Source: Homoserinibacter gongjuensis (GTDB lineage Bacteria > Actinomycetota > Actinomycetes > Actinomycetales > Microbacteriaceae). Taken from it: DNA of 64,000 nucleotides. The notes beneath the pieces were generated by a model. The model did not search any database. It was not told the origin of the DNA and worked only from the letters and a program-made list of their open reading frames with translations. Shown here piece by piece: positions 30,363-41,785 of this stretch. Each line of letters opens with the position of its first letter. The first letter of the stretch is position 1. The position numbers and the translations under genes are program-made. Where the stretch lies: contig NZ_BSVA01000001.1 of NCBI RefSeq assembly GCF_030161875.1, forward strand, positions 2,356,001-2,420,000, written 5' to 3'.

Positions 30363-31799
30363 ATGGCCGAACGGATCCTGCGCAACTTCATCAATGGTGA
30401 GTACGTCGATGCCCGATCTGACGACAGCTTCGACGTCATCGACCCCGCGACCGAGCGGAGCTACGCGAGCTCGCCCGTGTCGGGAGAGGCGGATGTCGAC
30501 GCCGCCTATGCCGCGGCATCCGCGGCCTTCGAGACGTGGGGTGAGTCGACCCCCGCCGAGCGCCAGCTGGCGCTGTTCCGCATCGCCGACAAGATGGAGG
30601 AGCGTGCCGAGGAGTTCGCCGACCTGGAGTCGCAGGACACCGGCAAACCGCGGGCGAGCCTCGTCGACGACGAGATCATGCTCTCGGTCGACCAGATCCG
30701 CTTCTTCGCGGGCGCCGCGCGCAACCTCGAGGGGCGGGCCACGGCCGAGTACATGGCCGACCACACGAGCTCGATCCGGCGCGAGCCGATCGGCGTCGTC
30801 GGCCAGGTGACGCCGTGGAACTACCCGCTCAACATGGCCGTGTGGAAGTTCGCGCCCGCGATCGCCGCCGGCAACACGAGCGTGCTCAAGCCCTCCGACA
30901 CGACGCCCCAGTCGACGCTGCTGCTCGCCGAGATCGCGGCCGAGTTCCTGCCGCCCGGTGTGCTCAACGTCATCACGGGCGACCGCACCACGGGCGCGCG
31001 CATGATCGAGCATCCGACGCCGCAGATGGTGTCGATCACCGGCTCGGTGCGTGCTGGCATGGAGGTCGCGCGTGCGGCATCCTCCGACCTCAAGCGCGTG
31101 CATCTCGAGCTGGGCGGTAAGGCACCCGTCATCGTGTTCCCCGACGCCGACATGGCCAAGGCCGCGGAGGGCATCGCCGTCGCGGGCTACTTCAACGCCG
31201 GTCAGGACTGCACCGCCGCCACGCGCGTGCTCGTGCACCGCGACGCGCACGACGACTTCCTCGCAGCCATCACCGCGTACGTGAAGGAGAACGTGCGCAC
31301 GGGCGCGCCGAGCGATCCCGACACCTTCTTCGGCCCCGTCAACAACTCCAACCAGCTCGAGCGCGTGCTGGGGATGCTGGGCTCGCTTCCCGCGCACGCC
31401 GAAGTCGTGACGGGCGGTGCGCGGCAGGACGGCGCCGGCTACTACATCCAGCCGACGATCGTCGACGCGCTGCGCCAGGACGACGACGCCATCCAGACCG
31501 AGATCTTCGGCCCGGTGATCACCGTGCAGACCTTCTCGGATGAGGCCGAGGCGCTCGCCTGGGCCAACGGCGTGCAGTACGGGCTCTCCTCGAGCGTGTG
31601 GACGCGTGACCACGCTCGTGCGATGCGCTTCGCGAAGCGGCTCGACTTCGGATGCGTGTGGATCAACACCCACATCCCGCTCGTGGCCGAGATGCCGCAC
31701 GGCGGTTTCAAGCACTCCGGCTACGGCAAGGACCTGTCGATGTACGGCTTCGAGGACTACACGCGTGTGAAGCACGTCATGAGCTACATCGGCGAATAG
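30363..31799 (+). CDS. Gamma-aminobutyraldehyde dehydrogenase (PatD-like)
   Basis: NAD-dependent aldehyde dehydrogenase of 478 residues that would oxidise 4-aminobutanal to GABA after putrescine deamination. Glu in HLELGGKAPVIVF, catalytic Cys in FNAGQDCTAAT (near residue 282), and NAD site TGSVRAGMEVA are present. The C-terminal GKDLSMYGFEDYTRVKHVM is characteristic of the PatD/YdcW subgroup. Intact. The last six codons and the stop are the first copy of a 51-bp tandem repeat. Divergent from Lrp. Confidence 0.9.
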   Translation: MAERILRNFINGEYVDARSDDSFDVIDPATERSYASSPVSGEADVDAAYAAASAAFETWGESTPAERQLALFRIADKMEERAEEFADLESQDTGKPRASLVDDEIMLSVDQIRFFAGAARNLEGRATAEYMADHTSSIRREPIGVVGQVTPWNYPLNMAVWKFAPAIAAGNTSVLKPSDTTPQSTLLLAEIAAEFLPPGVLNVITGDRTTGARMIEHPTPQMVSITGSVRAGMEVARAASSDLKRVHLELGGKAPVIVFPDADMAKAAEGIAVAGYFNAGQDCTAATRVLVHRDAHDDFLAAITAYVKENVRTGAPSDPDTFFGPVNNSNQLERVLGMLGSLPAHAEVVTGGARQDGAGYYIQPTIVDALRQDDDAIQTEIFGPVITVQTFSDEAEALAWANGVQYGLSSSVWTRDHARAMRFAKRLDFGCVWINTHIPLVAEMPHGGFKHSGYGKDLSMYGFEDYTRVKHVMSYIGE

Positions 31800-31905
31800 C
31801 CGATGCAGCTCATGACCGGATGGTGCTGTATGAGCTACATCGGCGAATAGCCGATGCAGCTCATGACCGGATGGTGCTGTATGAGCTACATCGGCGAGTA
31901 GCCGA
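31779..31905 (+). repeat. 51-bp tandem repeat with internal hairpin
   Basis: Two identical 51-nt copies (31779-31829 and 31830-31880) and a decayed partial third (31881 to about 31905). The first copy begins inside the dehydrogenase gene and contains its stop codon. Each full copy holds a 13-bp stem with one mismatch (31781-31793 with 31799-31811, and the same 51 nt later) and a 5-nt loop. The dehydrogenase stop TAG falls at the loop/stem junction. Confidence 0.9.
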
Positions 31906-31907
31906 GC

Positions 31908-31928
31908 AGCCGAGTAGTCGGCTTTCTT
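31908..31928 (+). terminator. Intrinsic terminator after the aldehyde dehydrogenase
   Basis: Stem agccga/tcggct with loop gtag followed by ttctt, right after the tandem repeat. A second perfect 5-bp G/C stem (ccccc tc ggggg) lies just downstream near 31936-31948. Confidence 0.55.
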
Positions 31929-32006
31929 CGCCTCACCCCCTCGGGGGATACGGGCTCCGCGCGTGGGCGCGGGAGAATGGACGTCCGACCGGGAGGGTGG
32001 ACGCAC

Positions 32007-32554
32007 GTGCACGACGATGCCGATGACACCATCCCGCACGCCGCGAAACCGTCGAGCGCTCGCACCGTCGTCGACGTCGACGAGGTCGAGGTCGCGCTCG
32101 GCGACACCGTCGTGCGCGAGAGCACCCCGCCGGTCAGGCGTCCCGTGGTGCCCGAGACCCCGCCGCTGCCGGCCGCGCTGCGGCCCCACCACCGGGTGCG
32201 GGTGGGCGCCGCCGACCCCATCGAACTCGATCGGCCCGTGCATATCGGCCGTCGTCCGCGGCCGGTGCGCGTGCCGGTGCCGGCCGCTCCGAGGCTCGTG
32301 ACGGTTGCGAGCCCCGACGGCGGCATCTCCTCGACGCACCTCGAGTTGCGCGAGCAGGGGTCGCCGTCGTCGCGACCGATATGCGCACGCTCAACGGCAG
32401 TGAGGTACGCGTGCCCGGTTCGCCCGTGCGCACCCTGCTGCGCGGCGAATCGATCGTCGTGACACCGGGCACCCGCATCGACCTCGGCGAGGGTGTCGTC
32501 GTCGAGATCCTCGGGCCCGCGCGCCCGGTGCCGCGAGAGGAGCGCACGGCGTGA
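32007..32554 (+). CDS. FHA domain protein (one frameshift)
   Basis: 182 residues. An acidic, Pro-rich N-terminal half is followed by a C-terminal FHA domain that should bind phosphothreonine. Key residues HIGRRPR, GGISSTHLEL, and TDMRTLNGSEV take the places of the Arg, Ser-x-x-His and Asn. The LNGS is less usual than TNGT. GTG start at 32007 preceded by gggagggtgg. The break is in the G run 32357-32360 (expected REQGVAVVATD). It overlaps the next gene by GTGA and opens the nine-gene phospho-signalling locus. Confidence 0.85.
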
Positions 32555-33385
32555 CGCGGCATGGCGACGACGCCACGCGTCGCAGCTTCCCGGTTCCCGG
32601 CAGGCCGGGGAGCAGGTGACGCTCGCCTGGGCGGCCGTGAGCGATGTGGGCCGACGCCGGCAGGCGAATGAGGACAGCGTCATCGTGCAGCCTCCGGTCT
32701 TCGCGGTGGCCGATGGCATGGGCGGACATGCCGCGGGTGACCTCGCGAGCGCGGCCGTCGTCGACCGACTCCTCGCTCTCGCCGGACGCGACGACGTCGA
32801 TCAGGGCGTCGTGGGCGATGTGCTGGTTCTCGCGGCGCACGACATCGACGATCTCGGGGAGCACCTGCCGCTCGGCGCCGGCACGACGGTGACCGGTGCG
32901 GTGCTCGACGTCGCCGGGGCCGAACCCGCGTTCGTGATCTTCAACGTGGGCGACAGCCGCGTCTACAGCTTCGTCGGCAATGAGCTCGCGCAGGTGACGC
33001 ATGACCACTCGGTCGTGCAGGAGCTCGTCGACCAGGGGCTGCTCTCTGCCGCGGATGCCGAGACGCATCCGGAGTCCAACGTCGTGACGCGCGCCCTGGG
33101 TTTCCACGAGGCACCGCGCCCCGACTACTGGAGCGTGCCGCTGCGTGCCGGGATGCGGTTGCTGCTGTGCTCGGACGGCCTCACCAAGGAGCTGCCCGCC
33201 CCGCGCTTGCGACTGCACCTCGCCGCCCGGCTCTCGGCGGCCGAGACCGCATCCGCCCTCGTGGATGCCGCGTTGGCGGCGGGTGGCCGCGACAACATCA
33301 CGGTCATCGTCATCGACGTGCTCGAGGCGCCGGGGCATACGGAGCGCTCTGTCTACAATGAAGACTCCACGGGGTCGAGGGGTAG
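32551..33385 (+). CDS. PP2C-type Ser/Thr protein phosphatase (two frameshifts)
   Basis: Metal-dependent phosphatase of 278 residues. The metal-binding motifs VADGMGGHAAGD, VFNVGDSRVY-type (FNVGDSRVY), LLCSDGLTKEL and GRDNITVIVID are all intact, so it should be active. GTG at 32551 overlaps the FHA stop. Breaks at 32599-32600 and in the G run 33371-33374 (expected DSTGVEG then stop) are repaired by one G each. A shorter start at GTG 32616 would avoid the first break. It likely opposes the adjacent kinase. Confidence 0.87.
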
Positions 33386-33388
33386 GTC

Positions 33389-34833
33389 GTGGCACGACGT
33401 CTTCCCTCGCAACCCCCTGTGCTTCCGGGGTTCTCGTACGTGCACGTGCTGGGGTCGGGCGGCTTCGCCGACGTCTTCCTGTACGAGCAGAACATGCCCC
33501 GCCGTCAGGTCGCGGTCAAGGTCATGCTGAGCGAGGTCGTCAACGACCAGGTGCGCCAGATGTTCCAGGCCGAGGCGAACCTCATGGCGCAGCTGAGCGC
33601 GCATCCCTCGATCCTCACCGTCTATCAGGCGAGCGTGTCGAGCGACGGCCGGCCCTATCTCGTGATGGAGCTGTGCTCGGCCTCGCTCTCGGAGCGCTAC
33701 CGCCGCGAGCCGATCCCGGTGCCCGAGGTGCTGCGCATCGCGATCAAGATCGGATCGGCCATCGAGACGGCGCACCGTGCGGGCGTCTTGCACCGCGACA
33801 TCAAGCCCTCCAACATCCTGCAGACCGCCTACGGGCATCCGGTGCTCTCCGACTTCGGCATCGCGTCGACGCTGGGCTCCCAGAAGGACGAGAACTCGGT
33901 GGGGCTGTCGATCCCGTGGTCGGCGCCCGAGGTGCTGCTCGACGAGACGCCGGGTTCGATCGCGTCCGAGGTGTGGTCGCTCGCCGCCACGACCTACTCG
34001 CTGCTCGCGGGCCGCTCACCGTTCGAGGTGCCGGGCGGGGCGAACACCTCGAGCGATCTCATGGGACGCATCGCGCGCGCGAAGCCGCAGCCCATCGGGC
34101 GCCCGGATGTGCCGGCGAGCCTCGAGGCGGTGCTGCGCAAGGCGATGTCGCGTCGTCCGGAGCAGCGTCCGGCGAGCGCGCTCGAACTCGTGCGCGAACT
34201 GCAACTCGTCGAAGCCGAGCTCGGTCTACCGCAGACGGCGGCCGAGATCGCGATGGACGACTGGGCGCTCGGCACGGTCGCCGACCAGGAGGAACGCACG
34301 CGGCTGCGGCCGGTGAGCACCGGGTCCTCGCCCTCTCCGGTCGGCCGGCGTCGCCGTCGCCGTGCGGCGCGACCTGACGCGTATGCACCGGTCGGTACCG
34401 TGCGCGATCGCAGCGGACCCGACACCCCTTCTCGCACAGCACCCCCAAGGAGCCCACGACGGGCATCCGCCGCATCACCTGGATGCTCGCCGCCGCAGCC
34501 GGGCTCGTTACCGTGCTCGGCATCATCGCGCTCGTCGTGCTGCTGCGCACCGTGGGGGACGGCATCCCCGTGGTCACCGACATCCGCGCCGACGTCGGAG
34601 ATCAGGGCCGGGTCGAGTTCAGCTGGCCCGACCCCGGCATCGCGGACGATGATCGGTACCAGCTCACGATCACCGAGGACGGCATCGCGTCGGTGCCGGC
34701 GCTGCAGGCCTCGACGCGCTTCGTGGTCGACGCCGATCCCGGCGACACAGTGTGTCTGTCGGTCGTGGTCAATCGCAACGGCACGGCGGGTGCGGCCAGC
34801 GCCGAGAAGTGCGTCGACGTGACCGGCGGGTGA
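33389..34833 (+). CDS. Membrane Ser/Thr protein kinase with extracellular FN3-like domain (one frameshift)
   Basis: 481 residues. Gly loop LGSGGFADVF, Lys in VAVKVML, HRDIKPSNIL (about 135), DFG (about 155) and SAPEVL make a complete active Hanks-type kinase domain. A basic Pro-rich linker leads to one membrane helix (about 365-385) and a single C-terminal domain of about 90 residues that reads like a fibronectin type III module, with two Cys. There are no PASTA repeats. The break is in the C run 34442-34446. It starts 3 nt after the phosphatase. Confidence 0.88.
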
Positions 34834-34838
34834 CACAC

Positions 34839-37800
34839 ATGCGCTCCTGGATCGCCTCCCACCGCTCGCTCGCCGCGACCGTCACGAGCAGTGTGCTCGT
34901 CGCGGCCCTCGTCGCCACCCTCGCGCTCGTGTCGTCGGGCTACACCGCGCAGCGGATGGACCTCACCGATCCCTCGGTGTGGGTGCTCGGCGGCGAGCAT
35001 CAGGCGATCGGGCGCGCGAACACCCAGGTCTTCGAGCTCGACAGCGTGATCGAGGTCGATGCCGACGATCCCCGCATCGTGCAGTCGGGCTCGACCGTGC
35101 TGCTGGTCGACCAGGCGAGCGCGACTGTGCGCGACGTCGATCCGGCCACCGCGGTGCTCGGCGACGACATTGCCCTGCCGCCGCAACGTCCCCAATTGCT
35201 GTTGGCTGGTGACCGCATCGCGATCGTCGCGCAGGCGACGGGCGAGGTGTGGCTGCTGCCGCTGGCCGACCTCGGCTCCTTCGACGCCGCGACGCCTGCG
35301 ACGCTGAGCCTCGGCGAGAACACCGTCGTGACCACCACCGAGACGGGCGCCCTGCTGGCCTACCTGCCCGAGGTCTCTCAGGTCTGGCGGGTGGAGCCCG
35401 ACGCCGTCGAGGTCGGAGAGCGCTGGGATGTCGAGTGGGGTGCGGATGCCGCCTCCACGGATGCCGTGCAGCTCACCGCGGTCGGGGAGCGCTGGGCGGT
35501 GCTCGACACCACGACCCGTGAACTGGCCACGCCGTCCGGCGTGCGCGCGCTCGCCGGTGCGTTGGACGGCACCGGCGTGCGCCTGCAGGAGCCGGGGCCG
35601 GCGAACGCGCTTGTGCTCATCGCGCACTCCGCGGGTCTCGTCGGCGCCGACATGCTGGGCGGCGCTCCCGTGACGCTCGTCGACGACGCGGCGGGTGTCG
35701 CAGCCGCCCCCGTGGTGGTCGACGGATGCCGCTACGCGGCCTGGAGTTCGGGCGTCGGGTGGCGGGGCTGCAGCTCCGCCAGCCCCGTGCGGCTCGCGCT
35801 CCCGCAGATGCCCGGCAACCCGAACCTGCGTTTCGCCGCCAACGGCGGCCACGTCGCGCTGAACGACGTCGGTGGGGGATCCAGTTGGGCCGTCCAGGCC
35901 GACGGCGAGCTGATCGACAACTGGGACGACCTCATCACCGACGACGAGCAGCAGGTCGAACTGCCCGAGGCCGATGACGAGACGCCACCCGAGCTGGAGG
36001 AGCTGCAGAAGCCGCCGGTGGCCGTCGACGACCTCCTGGGCGCGCGCCCGGGACGGGCCACCGTGCTGCCGGTGCTGCTCAACGACTACGACCCGAACGG
36101 TGACGTGCTCGTCGTCACCCAGGTCGATGCGATCGATGAAGCGGTCGGGCGGGTCGACCTCGTCTCACGCAACCAACAGGTGCAGCTCACGCTGAGCGAT
36201 ACGGCATCCGGGGTCATCCGTTTCGGCTACACCATCAGCGACGGTCGGGGTGGCTCGGCGAGTGCCGTGATCACGGTCGAGGTGCGCAGCCCCGAGGAGA
36301 ACTCGCCGCCGCGCCAGGTGCGCACTTCGACGGCGACGGTCGGGCAGGGTGACCGCGTCTCGACGCAGGTGAGCGGCGACTGGGTGGATCCCGACGGCGA
36401 CGCGATCTACCTCACGGGAGCCGCCATCGCCGCACCCGACCAGGTGGCGTTCAAGCCCGACGGGGTCGTGGTGTTCGTCGACGGGGGCGAAGGCACGGGC
36501 ATCAAGACGGTCGCCGTGACGATGTCCGACGGGCGCGACAGCACCAACGGCACGCTCCAGGTGACCGTCAAGCCCCGCGGTGAGGTGGAGATCCTCGTCG
36601 AGTCTTGGATCGCCCTCGCGAGCGCGGGCGAGGAGATCACCGTGCGCCCGCTGCAGCACGTGCGCGGCGGCAACGGACCCATCCGACTCGGCGGCGTGCC
36701 GCCCAAGGCGGGCACCTCGATCGTGGCGAGCTTCGAGGCGGGAACCTTCACCTTCCTCTCCGAGCAGGTCGGCACCCACTACGTCGAATTCACCGTGACG
36801 GATGGCACCCAGACCGCCACGGGCACCGTACGGATCGACGTCACCGCCCCGGCGGACGCCTCGACCCGGCCCATCACGGTGCCCAAGACGATATTCATGA
36901 CGCCCAACAGCTCCCAGACGGTCGATCCGCCGTCGAGCGACATCGACCCCGCCGGCGGCGTGCTGGTCGTGACGGGGGTCATGAACATCCCGGCGACCTC
37001 CGGCATCCAGGCCGAGGTGCTCGATCAGCGTCGCGTGCGCGTGACGCTCACGCGACCGCTCGAGGATCCCGTCACCTTCAACTACCGCATCAGCAACGGA
37101 CTCGCCGAGGCCGTCGGCACGATCACCGTCGTCGAGATCGCGACGCCGTTGCGCCTGCAGCCGCCGATCGCGACCGACGATCAGGTGACGGTGCGCGTGG
37201 GCGACGCTATCGACATCCCGGTGCTCGACAACGACGAGCAACCGGACGGCGAGGAGATCACGCTCGACCCCGAACTCGCCCAGCAGCTGCCCGCCGACGG
37301 GGGATTGCTCTTCGTCTCGGGCGACAGGTTGCGCTACCTGGCGCCCGAGACGGCGGGAAACTACACGGCGATCTACACGATCTCGGGAACCGACGGACAG
37401 CAGGCGCAGGCGCGGGTCGTGATCTCGGTGCGGGAACGCAACGCGGCGACCAACAACCCGCCGGTTCCGCGACCGGTGACGGCGCGCGTGCTCGCGGGGC
37501 AGACGGTGCGCATCGACATCCCCACGAGCGGGGTCGACCCGGACGGGGATGCCGTTCAGCTCGTCGGACAGGCGACGAACCCCGAGAAGGGCAACGTCGT
37601 CGAGGTGACGGGGAACACGATCGTCTACCGCGCGGGCGACTACTCCTCGGGCACCGACAGCTTCCAGTACATCGTGGTCGACGGCCTGGGCGCCCGCGCC
37701 ACGGGAACCATTCGCGTCGGCATCTCGCCCGCGCTCGAGGGCGCGCGCAACCCCGTCGCCAACCTCGACTCGGTGCGGGTGCGTCCGGAGCGCACGGTAT

Positions 37801-40792
37801 CCGTGCGCGCCCTGCTCAACGATTCGGATCCCGACGGCTCGCCCCTGCGCATCCGTCAGGTGGAGCCGAACGTGCCGGGGCTCGTGGCCGAGATCGTCGA
37901 CGACGAGATCGTACGGATCACGCCGCCGTCCGAACCGGGCGACTACAGCGTGATCTACACGATCGAGAACCAGACCGGCGGAACGAGCTCCGCTTTCATC
38001 CGGGTGACCGTCGACCCGGCCGCCCCGCTGTCGCGGCCCACCGCGAGTGACGTCGTGCTGAGCGTCACCGACGTGCTCGACCGCACGACGATCGACGTCT
38101 CAGTGCTGGATCGGGTGTTCTTCGCCGACGGCGAGGTCGCCGACCTCGGCGTGCAACTGGTGCCCGGCTACGGCGACTCCGCCGAGGTGCTCCCGAACAA
38201 GCGGGTGCGGGTGACGATCGGCGACCGCAGCCAGATCATCCCGTTCGCCGTCGTGCACCCCGAGAACGCCGCGATCCGGGCCTACGCCTTCATCCGGGTG
38301 CCCGGCTACGACGACGCCCTCCCGCAGATCAACACGAAGGCGCCGCCGCTCAAGGTCGAGAGCGAGTCGACCCTGCGGATCGAACTCGCCGACTACGTCG
38401 TCGCACTGGGGGCTCGCGCGTACGGCTCACCGACTCGAGCACCGTGCGGGCGACGCATGCCAACGGGGCGAACCTCGTCGTCGACGAGGACACCCTGCAG
38501 TTCACCTCGGCCGACCGCTACTGGGGGCCGGCGTCCATCTCGTTCGAGGTGACGGATGGTGGAACGGCGGCCGACCCCGATGGGCACGTCACGACCCTCT
38601 CCTTGCCGATCGAGGTGACCGCGCGCGACAATCAACCCCCATCTTCACGGGAGGCATCATCGAGTTCGAGCCCGGTCAGGAGAAGGAGCTCGACCTCGTG
38701 AAGCTCACGAGGTATCCCTACGACGACGACATCGACGAGCTCGCGTACACCGTGCTCGACCCGCTTCCGTCCGGGTTCAGCTACCACGTGAACGGACAGC
38801 GCCTGCTGCTCAGGGCCGACCCGTCGGCCGTCAAGGAAGCTCCACGAGCATCACCCTCGCCGTGCGGGACGCGCTCAACGAAGGTCAGGCGGGGCGCGTC
38901 GAGCTGCGGGTCGTCCCCTCGACCAGGCCGCTCGCCCGGCCGGCGCCGGATGCCGCGATCGCCAAGCGCGGGCAGACCACCGTCGTGGACGTGCTCGCCA
39001 ACGACGCCGCGACCAACCCGTTCCCGGAGGTGCCGCTGCGCGTCATGGCGATCCGCGGGCTCGAGGGCGGCGCCCTTCCTCCGGGCATCGCGATCTCGCC
39101 GAGCGCCGACCGCTCGCGGCTCTCGGTGACCGTCTCCGACACCGCGGAGCCCGTCGACGTGACGCTGCAATACCAGGTGGCTGACGCCACGGGCGACGTC
39201 GATCGCATGATGTGGGGCACCGTCACGCTCTCAGTGCAAGACGTGCCCGATCCCGTCACGGCGGTGCGGGTGACCGAGTTCGGCGACCGGATGCTGCGAC
39301 TGGGCTGGGCGCCGGGGTTGTTCAACAACTCGCCCATCACCGAGTACCGGGTGACGCTGAGCGACACGGGCGGCACGATCCTGTCGACCACGAGCTGCAC
39401 GATCACCGTGGGGTGCACGGTCACGACACCCGGCAACGGTCCGGACTTCGCCGTGCGGATCTCGGTGGTCGCGGTCAATGCAATCGGGGACTCCGACCCC
39501 GCGCAGTTGCCCGGAACCATCTGGTCGGATGTCATCCCGCCGCCGCCCGCCGGGGTCACCTCGACGCCGCTCGACCACGGTTTGCGCGTCGTGTGGCGCA
39601 AGCCCGCGACGACCTCCGGCACCCCGATCGACAGCTACGTCGTGTCGGTGGCCGGTCAGAGCGTGACCGTGACCGTCTCGGCCGACGACGCCGCAGGCAC
39701 CGAGTACAGCAGGCAGATCACGAACGGCGCCATCGCCAACGGCACCGCTGTCGCCTATTCGGTGAGCGCCCGGAATAAGGCACCCAACTCCCTCGCCACC
39801 TGGAACGAGGCGGGCGGAAGCGGCACCCCGGCGGGCCCGCCGATCGTCACGGCCAGCCCGACGGCATCCGCATCCACGACCGATGGCACCACGGCGAGCG
39901 TCGCGTGGGCGGGTGCGTTCGCACCCAACGGCAAGGCGATCGGCACGTACTACGTCGCCCGTCACAACGGGAACGCGCCGAACTGCACCGTCTCTGGTGT
40001 CGAGTCCGGTTCGCCCGTCGTGTCGCCGCCGACCGGGCCGAACGTGCAGACGCTGCCGGCGAGCGCGACGAGCGCGACCTTCGGCGGCCTCTCGCCCAAC
40101 ACGAGCTACAACTTCACGGTCTACGCCTACAACGGGCAGGGGTGCACGGCGTCCGCGACCGTGACGGCGACCCCGCGGGCAGCGCCCGGTGTGGTGAGCG
40201 GTATCAACTTCGCCGGACCGCTGCCGAGCGGCGAGGAACCTGGGACTTCCGGCTCAACTCGATGACGATCGCCTCGGGCTCGGCCGACGCCGACGGGTTC
40301 CAGTACCGGCTCGCGGGCGGCACCACGGCGGGCTCGGAGTATTCGGGCACCCCGGGGATCGGCTTCCTCACCGCCGACGGCACGCACTACGGCAACGACA
40401 TCGCGGTGCAGGTGAAGGCGTGCAAGCAGTATCCGGAGGTGCGTCTCTGCAGCCCCTCGTGGTCGTCGCCGTTCACGCTCGGACGGCCCGTGAGCGTGGA
40501 GCTCGTCGGGCTGCGCGCGGTCGAGGTGAGCCCGCCGCAGCTGCTGCCGCCGGCACCCGGCACCGGGTACTGGGTGTGGACCGGCGCGCCCGGGCAAGCC
40601 GCGGGCGGCGCGCCCGGCTACGACACCGTGTCGATCACGTGCGGGCCCGACGACGATCCCGCGACCACGACGCAGTGCGAAGTGGTCGGCGGTGGACTGC
40701 TCGGCGACCAGTACGCGGATCTCGTGGTCGTGGTGACCGCGAACGGTCAGAGCTATACGCGAACATACAACTGGGCAGACACCCCGCACTGA
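34839..40792 (+). CDS. Giant membrane-anchored Ig-like/fibronectin type III protein (four frameshifts)
   Basis: After repair about 1985 residues. One N-terminal hydrophobic segment (TSSVLVAALVATLALVSS) anchors it. Residues about 40-370 look like a beta-propeller of short repeats. Then come about ten cadherin/Big-type modules with DYDPNGD, DWVDPDGDAI and DSDPDGSP turns, and from about residue 1460 three FN3 modules and a Cys-containing C-terminal domain. Breaks are at 38408-38412, 38636-38640, 38835-38836 and 40236-40237 (the last in an A run). It should extend outside the cell. No sortase motif seen. Function unknown. ATG at 34839 lies 5 nt after the kinase. Confidence 0.82.
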
Positions 40793-40814
40793 CCCGACAG
40801 CGAAAGAGGAACTC

Positions 40815-41785
40815 ATGACGATGACGCCCGAACAGGCGAGCGGCTTCCACGAGACGTTCGGCCGGCTCGTGTCCGGCGTCGAGCAGGTGCTGCTCGGGAA
40901 GACCTTCGTGGTGCGCCTCGGGTTCATCGCGCTGTTCAGCGAGGGCCACCTGCTTCTCGAGGACTTCCCGGGCACCGGCAAGACCTCGCTCGCGCGCGCG
41001 ATCGCGCAGAGCGTCAAGGGCACGAGCAACCGCATCCAGTTCACGCCAGACCTGCTGCCCGGCGACATCACGGGCGTCAGCATCTTCGACCAGCGCTCGG
41101 GGCAGTTCGAGTTCCACGCGGGGCCGGTGTTCGCGAACGTCGTGCTCGCCGACGAGATCAACCGGGCGAGCCCGAAGACCCAGGCGGCGCTGCTGGAGGT
41201 CATGGAGGAAGGTCGCGTGACGGTCGACGGGTTCACGCACCCGGTCGATGCACCGTTCATGGTGATCGCGACGCAGAACCCCATCGAGCAGGCGGGCACC
41301 TATCGCCTCCCCGAGGCGCAGCTCGACCGCTTTCTGCTCAAGGCATCCATCGGGTACCCCGATCACGCGGCGACCGTGCGCATCCTCGAGGGCTCGGGGT
41401 GCGCGCGCACGACACCGTCATCCCGGCGGTCATCGACGCGGCGGAGGTGATCGAGCTCGCCGCGCTCGTGCGCACGGTGCACGTCGACCCCTCGATCAAC
41501 GACTACGTGTCGCGCCTGGTCGAGGCCACGCGCTCGGCGGTCGAGGTGCGCCTCGGGGTGAGCGTTCGCGGTGCGCTCGCCCTCGTGCGGGCGGCCAAGA
41601 CCCTCGCGGCGGCGAGCGGGCGGCACTACGTGGTGCCCGACGACATCAAGTCACTCGCCGAGCCCGTGCTCGCCCACCGCCTCGTGCTCGACCCCGAGGC
41701 CGAGTTCGAGGGCGTCACGCCGTCGAGCATCATCGCTCAACTGCTGCTCGAGACCCCGCCCCCGAGCGATCGGCAGGCCGTGTGA
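40815..41785 (+). CDS. MoxR-type AAA+ ATPase (one frameshift)
   Basis: 323 residues. Walker A DFPGTGKTSLARA, Walker B VVLADEINRASPKTQAALLE, and sensor ATQNPIEQAGTYRLPEAQLDRF are typical of MoxR chaperone-like ATPases, which with VWA/DUF58 partners mature or insert metal or protein complexes. Start ATG with gaggaa upstream. The break is in the G run 41396-41399 (expected EGSGVRAHDT). It overlaps the DUF58 gene by 4 nt. Confidence 0.92.

Noticed and set aside
31652..32026. Small protein with HELHRRIADAAHDRMV repeats across the 51-bp repeat
   Set aside because: The periodicity is only the nucleotide repeat read in another frame. The start lies inside the dehydrogenase gene and there is no ribosome-binding site.
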